Assembly (NCBI GenBank): GCA_050742155.1
Contig: JBOGFC010000166.1
Span: 1 to 13,589, forward strand
Length of the DNA: 13,589 nucleotides
Direction: 5' to 3'
Source of the DNA: JBOGFC01 sp050742155
Lineage (GTDB): Bacteria; Actinomycetota; Acidimicrobiia; Spongiisociales; JALYHC01
This document shows, piece by piece, positions 7,136 through 12,371 of this stretch. Made by a program: the position numbers and the translations under genes. The notes beneath the pieces are model-generated. The model was not told the origin of the DNA. It was given only the letters and a program-made list of their open reading frames with translations, and did no database searches. Numbering within the stretch: position 1 is the first letter of the stretch; each line of letters begins with the position of its first letter.

Positions 7136-7686
7136 CCGGCCTCCTGCTCGGGGCGGGAGGGCTGCCACTCGGCCTCGGCCGCCCGGGCCAGCATGTACAC
7201 GTAGTCCCCCAGCCGGTTGAGGTAGGGGATCAGCAGGCTGTCCTGCAGGCCGGCCTCCCGGGCGTAGGCCACCGCCCGCCGCTCGGCTCGCCTGATGACC
7301 GTCCTGGCCAGGTCGAGCGCCGCCGGCAGCCGGGCCTGGCCGGGCACCACGAACTCGCCGGGGATCCCCGCCTGGTCGGCCAGCTCGTCGATCCAGCCCT
7401 CCAGCCGCTCCACCATGCCCGGCACCACCTTGCTCACCCCCGGCTCCAGCTTGGGCTGGTTGTCAGGAGCGGTGGCCAGCTCGGCGGCCGCTACGAACAG
7501 GTCCCTCTGACAGGCCAGCAGGCGCTCGGCCACCTCCGGTTGCGCCTCGGCCCGGGCCAGCCCCAAGGCGGCCACCGCCTCGTCGACCGTCCCGTAGGCC
7601 TCCGGGGCCGGGTCGTCCTTGGCCACCCGGCCCCCGAAGAACAGCCCGGTGGAGCCGTCGTCGCCTCGCTTGGTGTAGATCTTCAT
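7132..7686 (-). CDS. Cob(I)alamin adenosyltransferase, PduO type
   Basis: 184 aa from ATG 7686; this start gives the canonical N-terminus MKIYTKRGDDGSTGL. An in-frame GTG at 7722 lies inside the upstream gene. The enzyme adds the 5'-deoxyadenosyl group from ATP to cob(I)alamin to make coenzyme B12. The ATP-binding N-terminal motif (3-15), GGRVAKDD (18-25), EAYGTVDEA (29-37), ARTVIRRAERRAVAYA (127-142) and IPYLNRLGDYVYMLAR (153-168) are all family hallmarks. Its start is 13 bases downstream of the membrane-protein stop, and its own stop overlaps the pepA start by GTGA, so the three genes are almost certainly on one transcript. No B12 riboswitch or corrinoid-dependent enzyme is visible in the window. 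Confidence 0.92.
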   Translation of the reverse strand: MKIYTKRGDDGSTGLFFGGRVAKDDPAPEAYGTVDEAVAALGLARAEAQPEVAERLLACQRDLFVAAAELATAPDNQPKLEPGVSKVVPGMVERLEGWIDELADQAGIPGEFVVPGQARLPAALDLARTVIRRAERRAVAYAREAGLQDSLLIPYLNRLGDYVYMLARAAEAEWQPSRPEQEAG

Positions 7687-7699
7687 GGCCCGGCCGAGT

Positions 7700-8446
7700 C
7701 TAAAGACCTCCCGCCGCGGCACCCGGTGCGGCCAGCAGCCTTCCCATCACCACCACCGCAAAGGCGCAGATCACCGCCACATAGGAGAGGCCGGTGGCGG
7801 CCATCACTCCGGCGTACGAGGGCACCCGCAGCGAGCGCCACACCGCCGCGAGGAGCAGCGCGCACAGCCCGACCAGGGCCAGGAACGACCATCCCAGCAC
7901 AGCCTGCCCGGCCCCCCAGGGGAAGGCGCCCGAGCGCCCGACCACGGTCAGCTCCAGTGCCAATCCGGCGCCGGCGACTCCGGCCAGCCGGCGTAGCGCC
8001 CAGCGGGGCAGGCGCGGATCGATCAGGTACCAGTGACCCAGCATCATCTCGCCGGTGATCCCTCCCAGAAACAGCGCCCCGCTCAGCGCAGACCCCGGTC
8101 CCTGCCGGAGGACCGGGACCAGGAAGGCCAGGGCGGCGATCCGGAAGCTGACTCCTGCCCAACGAGCCCGTTGCGCCAGGACCACCCCGGCCAGGGCGGC
8201 CCCCGTGCCCAGCATCGCCCCGGCCCCCCCGCCGGCGAGCGCCCCCACTGCGCCCAGCAGGGCGGTCACCCCTCCCGCCAGCCACAGGAAGCCGGGCCCC
8301 ACCACCCCCCAACGGCCTACCGCCGCCGCCGCCCCCGCCAGGCCGGCGGCCCACAGGGCCAAGACGAGCGCCGGGGCGGGGGTGATGACGAGCCTCCTCC
8401 ATGCTTTCCAGCCAAGCCGAGGGTACCGTTTCGGAGCATGGACCAC
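7700..8446 (-). CDS. Multi-pass membrane protein, unknown function
   Basis: 248 aa from GTG 8446, with about eight predicted helices (near 22-43, 50-70, 78-93, 101-115, 118-140, 152-170, 185-204 and 215-238) and a basic N-terminus (PKRYPR...KAWRR), consistent with an N-in topology. The most distinctive polar stretch is GGITGEMMLGHWYLIDPRLPR (128-148), with an acidic residue and a His-Trp-Tyr cluster inside or beside a helix. I do not recognise the family. It heads the five-gene minus-strand run, 13 bases before the adenosyltransferase. Its start overlaps, on the opposite strand, the start of the small plus-strand membrane protein (ATG 8438). No Shine-Dalgarno precedes the GTG, so a leaderless transcript or a downstream start (a TTG near residue 29) is possible. 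Third-position GC and hydrophobicity support this frame over the longer overlapping one. Confidence 0.7.
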   Translation of the reverse strand: MVHAPKRYPRLGWKAWRRLVITPAPALVLALWAAGLAGAAAAVGRWGVVGPGFLWLAGGVTALLGAVGALAGGGAGAMLGTGAALAGVVLAQRARWAGVSFRIAALAFLVPVLRQGPGSALSGALFLGGITGEMMLGHWYLIDPRLPRWALRRLAGVAGAGLALELTVVGRSGAFPWGAGQAVLGWSFLALVGLCALLLAAVWRSLRVPSYAGVMAATGLSYVAVICAFAVVVMGRLLAAPGAAAGGL

Positions 8447-8800
8447 GGATGGCGGGGTGACTTTCGGCTGGCACTACTGGCTCTGGGAACGATCTTCCTG
8501 GTCGGGTCGCTTACCCTGCGGACCTCGCAGATGGGCCTGTCCGACCTGGTGGGCACCGTGGCCCTCTCCTTGCCCTTTCTGATCCTGGGGGCCTGGGCCT
8601 GGGCCTCGGGCGATCGGGCCTTCGGGGCGATCATCTGCGCCTCGGCGCTCCTGCTGGCGGTGCGCGTGGAGGTGGGCGGTCGGGTGGTGGAGAAGGGGGA
8701 TCTGGTGCCCATCCCGGTGGAGGTGGTGGTGGTCTACCTGCTCTTCCGGTTGGGGCGTGGGGTCTGGCACAGGTGGAAGGCCCGCCAGCTCGAGACGTGA
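8438..8800 (+). CDS. Small membrane protein, unknown function
   Basis: 120 aa from ATG 8438. Four hydrophobic segments are predicted near 10-27, 36-54, 60-77 and 92-106, with a C-terminal basic tail (RLGRGVWHRWKARQLET). A weak GGAG lies one base before the ATG, which is too close to be a normal ribosome site, so leaderless translation is plausible. The frame is open far upstream, but that part is antisense to the divergent membrane-protein gene and is ignored. The stop overlaps the start of the family 2 glycosyltransferase by GTGA, suggesting coupled translation and perhaps a supporting role for that enzyme. No recognisable family. Confidence 0.65.
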   Translation: MDHGWRGDFRLALLALGTIFLVGSLTLRTSQMGLSDLVGTVALSLPFLILGAWAWASGDRAFGAIICASALLLAVRVEVGGRVVEKGDLVPIPVEVVVVYLLFRLGRGVWHRWKARQLET

Positions 8801-9768
8801 CCGGGAGGACGCTCCCGGCCGTCTCGGTGGTCATGCCGGTCCGGAACGAGGTGGCCAGCGTCGAGGAAGCGCTTTTGAGCGCGCTGGGCCAGAACTACCC
8901 GGGACCGCTCGAGGTGGTTGTGGCCGACGGGATGAGCGAGGACGGGACCAGGGAGCTGCTCGATCGGCTGGCGGGAGGGAACCCTCGTGTGCGGCTGGTG
9001 GAGAACCCACGAGGGAGCACCCCGGCCGGCCTCAACGCCGCCATCCGGGCCAGCTCGGGTGAGGTGATCGTCCGCTGCGACGGACACGCCGTTCTCCCGC
9101 CCGATTACGTGCGCCGGGCCGTGGAGATCCTGGGAGAGACCGGGGCCGACAACGTGGGAGGGATTCAGGCCGCCCAAGGGAAGGGAGTGTTGCAGCGGGC
9201 CATCGCCTTGGGGATGAGCACCCCCTTTGGGGTAGGGGACGCCCGCTTCCACTACGGCGGCCCAGCCGGCCCTGCCGACACCGTCTACCTGGGTGCCTTC
9301 CGCCGGTCCGCCCTGGAGCGAGTGGGACTGTTCGACGAGAGCCTGGGCCGCAGCCAGGACTCGGATCTCAACTATCGGATCAGGGCCTCCGGGGGCTCGG
9401 TCTACTTCCACCCCGACCTGCGGGTGGTTTACCGTCCTCGCCCCGGCCTGGGGAGCCTCTGGCAGCAGTACTGGCGCAGCGGGGCCTGGAAGCGGGAGCT
9501 GCTCGGCCGTCGTCCGGGATCGCTCCGCTGGCGGCAGCTGGTCTCCCCCGCGCTGGTGCTGGCCCTGTTCGGCTCGGCCATCCTGGCCCTCACGCCGTGG
9601 CGGAAGGTGGCTCTGCTGGCCCCGGCCCTCTACGCCGCCGAGGTGATGTTCGCCACCATTTGGACGGCGCTGCGGCGGGGCGACCCGGCCGCCCTACTGC
9701 TCCCGGTGGTGCTGCCCACCATGCACCTTGCCTGGGGCCTGGGTTTCCTCCTGGGACGCCCGTCGTAA
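8797..9768 (+). CDS. Family 2 glycosyltransferase, ExoA-like, membrane-anchored
   Basis: 323 aa from GTG 8797 (MTGRTLPAVSVVMPVRNE), which overlaps the previous stop by GTGA; GTG 8773 would add eight residues. The GT-A fold is clear: SVVMPVRNE (10-18), the nucleotide-binding ADGMSEDGT (43-51), the divalent-metal region RCDGHAVLPPDYV (93-105), FRRSALERVGLFDE for acceptor binding, and QDSDLNYRIR (188-197) in the place of the ED-x-DL base motif. Three helices close the protein (about 248-266, 271-290 and 299-320). This order matches ExoA-type enzymes, which extend lipid-linked exopolysaccharide units on the cytoplasmic face. The sugar donor and linkage are not predictable. It ends convergently with the family 4 enzyme, with a dyad repeat in between. 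Confidence 0.9.
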   Translation: MTGRTLPAVSVVMPVRNEVASVEEALLSALGQNYPGPLEVVVADGMSEDGTRELLDRLAGGNPRVRLVENPRGSTPAGLNAAIRASSGEVIVRCDGHAVLPPDYVRRAVEILGETGADNVGGIQAAQGKGVLQRAIALGMSTPFGVGDARFHYGGPAGPADTVYLGAFRRSALERVGLFDESLGRSQDSDLNYRIRASGGSVYFHPDLRVVYRPRPGLGSLWQQYWRSGAWKRELLGRRPGSLRWRQLVSPALVLALFGSAILALTPWRKVALLAPALYAAEVMFATIWTALRRGDPAALLLPVVLPTMHLAWGLGFLLGRPS

Positions 9769-9819
9769 GCGGAGCTCCCCAGCAAGTCCGGCTGCATCCG
9801 ATTCCCTATCGGCTGGATA

Positions 9820-9876
9820 CCGCAAACCTTGGGCGTCTGTCCACCTCTCAGGTGGACTGCAACCCTGGGTTCGCGG
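9820..9876. repeat. Dyad repeat, copy 2; candidate bidirectional terminator
   Basis: A perfect 8-bp stem, GTCCACCT (9839-9846)/AGGTGGAC (9850-9857) with loop CTC, lies inside a longer imperfect dyad whose outer arms are CCGC-A-AACC (9820-9828) and GGTT-C-GCGG (9868-9876). Bases 9822-9871 match copy 1 (2630 to 2581, opposite strand) at 37 of 50 positions. It sits between two convergent genes, after the family 2 glycosyltransferase stop, and covers the last codons and stop (9848-9850) of the family 4 enzyme, so it is well placed to stop transcription from both sides. No U-tract on either strand. Confidence 0.55.
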
Positions 9877-10945
9877 TCCGGCCGCCGGCGGCGGCTCGCC
9901 GATAGACCTGCTGGACCGCCTGGGTGGGCCAGGCGAAGCGGTCTCTGATCGAAGCGGCGTTCTGCTGGGCCTTCTCCCGCTCCCCCGGATCACCGCACAC
10001 CCGGTCGAGGGCCTCGCTCCAGGCTTGGGGCTGCCCGGCCGCCACCAGGTGCACTCCCGGCATGCCGCCCACCACCTGGGCGGTGCCGGGAAAGTCGGAG
10101 GCCACCACCGGCACCCCCACCGCCAGGTACTCGACCACCTTGGTGGGGAGCGAGTGCCGGTAGTTGGGCAGGTCGAGCAATGGAGACAGGGCCACCCGGG
10201 CCCCGGCGGCCTGCTCCAGGGCCTCCCGGTGGCCGAGCAGGCCGGTCAGCTCGAGCGATACCCCGGTCCAGCCGGCCTCCTCCCGAAGCCGGGCGGCGAA
10301 AGGCTCCCAGGACCGCCCCACCATCCGCAAGGGAAGCGGCCGTGCCATGCCGGCCACCGCCTGCACGGCCAGGCGGGCTCCCCTCGCCTCGCTCACGTCG
10401 CCCAGGTAGACGAGGTAGCCACCGTCCGGTGCGAGCGGGGGTAGCGTCTCGCCCAACGGGTAGTTCTCGAACACCGGATGCGGGCGGGAGAACAGCTGCT
10501 GGTAGCCGGCCTCGGCCAGGGTGACCGTCAGGTGCCGCTCGGCCAGCCGCAGCAGCCCTCCGGCCAGCCGAGCCAGCGGCCGGCGGCTCCAACCCGGTAG
10601 CCACTCCTTGGTGAGCAGCTGGGCGGCCAGGTTCTCGTGCAGGTCGAACACCACCGGTGTGCCTCGCAGCCGGCTGGCCAGCACCCCGGCCGGGATCAGC
10701 TCGGGATCGTGCAGGGAGACGAGCTCTGCCCCGCCATCCAGGCAGAGGCGAAGCGCCGCCCAGTTGCGGCGCAGCCGGCCACCGGGAAGGGCCACCCAGT
10801 GGTGATCGTCCCGGCCGGCCGGGGCCGGAGGGCGGGTGGCGTAGCGGACCTCGCCCAGTCCGGCCAGGGTGCGGACCGTCTTTTCCCGGACCCTGGGATC
10901 GTCGGCGCGGTGGACGGTGGAGAGGACCAGGATGGGACCGGTCAC
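9848..10945 (-). CDS. Family 4 glycosyltransferase (GT-B fold)
   Basis: 365 aa from GTG 10945, overlapping the stop of the nucleotide-sugar dehydrogenase by GTGA. The N-terminal Rossmann domain holds LVLSTVHRADDPRV (6-19), VSLHDPELIPAG (76-87) and PVVFDLHE (97-104). The C-terminal donor domain starts near 177 (YLVYLGDVSEARGA) and carries the nucleotide-sugar-binding stretch HSLPTKVVEYLAVGVPVVASDFPG (264-287), including the E-x7-type region. These are standard for GT4 retaining enzymes. Direct translational coupling to a uronate-forming dehydrogenase suggests, but does not prove, that it uses or acts near the oxidised sugar. The last codons lie in the arm of a hairpin repeat shared with another gene end in this window. 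Confidence 0.9.
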   Translation of the reverse strand: MTGPILVLSTVHRADDPRVREKTVRTLAGLGEVRYATRPPAPAGRDDHHWVALPGGRLRRNWAALRLCLDGGAELVSLHDPELIPAGVLASRLRGTPVVFDLHENLAAQLLTKEWLPGWSRRPLARLAGGLLRLAERHLTVTLAEAGYQQLFSRPHPVFENYPLGETLPPLAPDGGYLVYLGDVSEARGARLAVQAVAGMARPLPLRMVGRSWEPFAARLREEAGWTGVSLELTGLLGHREALEQAAGARVALSPLLDLPNYRHSLPTKVVEYLAVGVPVVASDFPGTAQVVGGMPGVHLVAAGQPQAWSEALDRVCGDPGEREKAQQNAASIRDRFAWPTQAVQQVYRRAAAGGRTANPGLQST

Positions 10946-12237
10946 AGGGTGACGACGTTGGGGCTCCGCAGCCCTCGCCGCCGGTAAGCGGCCCGGGTGT
11001 CGAAGACCACCGGCACCGCCGCGGCGATCGCTTCCAGGTCGAGGGCGTCGTGGTCGGTGAGGATCACCGCCACCGCCACCTCGTCCTCCCCGTTCACGTC
11101 CTCCACCGGGGCGAAGCCGTGCAGCTTGATGCGATCGGGCTCCAGCAGCGGGTCGAGCACCAGCACCTCGGCTCCCCGCCGGGCCAGCTCCTCCAGCACC
11201 TGCACCGCCGGGGACTCCCGGTCGTCGGCCACGTTGGGCTTGTAGGCGATGCCCACCCCCAGCACCTTGGTCCCGAACACCGGCAGCCCGCGCTGGTTGA
11301 GCAGCTCGGCCACCCGCCCGGCCGTATAGGCGGGCATGGCCACGTTGACCTGCTCGGCCACGTCGATGAAGCGCGTGGCGAAACGGGCCTCCTTGGCCCG
11401 CCAGGCGAGGAACTGGGGGTCGAGTGGGATGCAGTGCCCCCCCACCCCGGGGCCGGGGAAGAAGGGCTGGAAGCCGAACGGCTTGGTGGAGGCGGCCTCG
11501 ATGACCTCCCAGATGTCGATGTCCAGCTCGTGGGCCAACTGGGCCATCTCGTTGATCAGGCCGATGTTCACCGCCCGGTAGGTGTTCTCCAGCAGCTTGG
11601 TGAGCTCGGCCGCCCGGGCCGACGAGACCAGGTGCACCTCGGAGACCAGCCGCCGGTAGGCGGCTTCGGCCACCTGGCCGGAAAGGGCGGTGACGCCCCC
11701 TACCACCTTGGGGATCTGGGCCAGCCGCCGCACGTTGCCCGGGTCGACCCGCTCCGGGGAGAAGCTCACGAACAGGTCCCGGTCCAGCTCCAGGCCGCCC
11801 TTGGTGAGGGCCGGGACCAGCACCTCTTCGGTAGTGCCCGGATAGCTGGTCGACTCCAGCGAGACCAGCTGCCCGGGACGAGCCACCTGGGCCAGGGTGG
11901 CGGCGGCCGCCTCGATGTACGACATGTCTGGCTGACGGTTGCGCCCCAGCGGGCTGGGCACGCAGATGAAGACCGCGTCCGCCTCGGCCAGACGGGCCGG
12001 CTCGGTGGTCACCTGCAGGCCCTTGCCGAGCGCCTCGGCCAGCTCTCGGTCGGAGACGTCCTCGATCGGGGAACCTCCTTCCCGCAGCCCGGCCACCACC
12101 CCCTCGGAGACATCGAACCCCACGCAGGGCAGCCCCCGCTGGGTGACGGTCATCGCCAAGGGGAGCCCCACGTAGCCCAGGCCGACCACGCCGGCCGTCC
12201 AGGGCTCGTCTCGGAAGAAGCGGATGGGATCGTCCAT
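10942..12237 (-). CDS. Nucleotide-sugar 6-dehydrogenase (UDP-Glc/GlcNAc/ManNAc dehydrogenase family)
   Basis: 431 aa from ATG 12237, preceded at four bases by AGGA; ATG 12240 is equally possible. A GTG-type start at 12306 would extend the protein back through a palindrome and is rejected. The enzyme oxidises C6 of a UDP-sugar to the uronic acid with two NAD+. NAD-binding GVVGLGYVGLPLA is at 16-28, ICVPSPLGRNRQPD at 91-104, LESTSYPGTT at 128-137, the FSPERVDPGN loop at 159-168, the ELTKLLENTYRAVNI helix at 211-225 (K214, N218), and the catalytic Cys269 in PGVGGHCIPLDP. The C-terminal UDP-binding domain includes VGIAYKPNVADDRESPA (328-344). The GRNRQPD and FGFQPFFPGPG signatures look closer to the WbpA/WecC (N-acetylhexosamine) branch than to UDP-glucose dehydrogenase; this subtype call is tentative. 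Confidence 0.92.
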   Translation of the reverse strand: MDDPIRFFRDEPWTAGVVGLGYVGLPLAMTVTQRGLPCVGFDVSEGVVAGLREGGSPIEDVSDRELAEALGKGLQVTTEPARLAEADAVFICVPSPLGRNRQPDMSYIEAAAATLAQVARPGQLVSLESTSYPGTTEEVLVPALTKGGLELDRDLFVSFSPERVDPGNVRRLAQIPKVVGGVTALSGQVAEAAYRRLVSEVHLVSSARAAELTKLLENTYRAVNIGLINEMAQLAHELDIDIWEVIEAASTKPFGFQPFFPGPGVGGHCIPLDPQFLAWRAKEARFATRFIDVAEQVNVAMPAYTAGRVAELLNQRGLPVFGTKVLGVGIAYKPNVADDRESPAVQVLEELARRGAEVLVLDPLLEPDRIKLHGFAPVEDVNGEDEVAVAVILTDHDALDLEAIAAAVPVVFDTRAAYRRRGLRSPNVVTL

Positions 12238-12285
12238 CATGTCCTGGGGAGGAGTCCGGGGCAGTATACGTGCGGGGGCCATCCC

Positions 12286-12335
12286 GTTCTTGTGACGCTT
12301 ATCCACCCATATCGGTGGTTTTCCGTCACAAGAAC
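12286..12335. terminator. Long palindrome after the PQQ dehydrogenase gene
   Basis: Perfect 12-bp arms GTTCTTGTGACG (12286-12297) and CGTCACAAGAAC (12324-12335) enclose a second stem CCACC (12303-12307)/GGTGG (12314-12318) with loop CATATC. It lies 36 bases downstream of the dehydrogenase stop and 46 bases or more upstream of the nucleotide-sugar dehydrogenase start, so a terminator role fits. The strong symmetry and the GGGGACAG-type flank also resemble REP-like mobile palindromes. Confidence 0.5.
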
Positions 12336-12355
12336 CGGGGACAGAACGGGGGACC
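12332..12355. repeat. Tandem 12-mer beside the palindrome
   Basis: GAACCGGGGACA (12332-12343) is followed directly by GAACGGGGGACC (12344-12355), 10 of 12 bases identical. The first unit begins inside the right arm of the 12286-12335 palindrome. Such GGGGACAG-containing flanks are often seen beside REP-type palindromes mobilised by RAYT transposases; no transposase is present in the window. Confidence 0.4.
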
Positions 12356-12371
12356 GCCCTTCCTCACGAGC

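Noticed and set aside
4982..7204. 740-codon plus-strand open frame
   Set aside because: It is antisense to pepA and the sugar transferase, both with clear conserved motifs; its Gly/Pro/His/Gln-rich composition is typical of antisense frames in GC-rich DNA.
7687..7700. Cobalamin riboswitch before the adenosyltransferase
   Set aside because: Only 13 bases separate it from the upstream gene and no B12-box sequence is seen.
8033..8437. Upstream extension of the small plus-strand membrane protein
   Set aside because: It is antisense to the eight-helix protein and has low-complexity composition; membrane-protein character begins only at ATG 8438.
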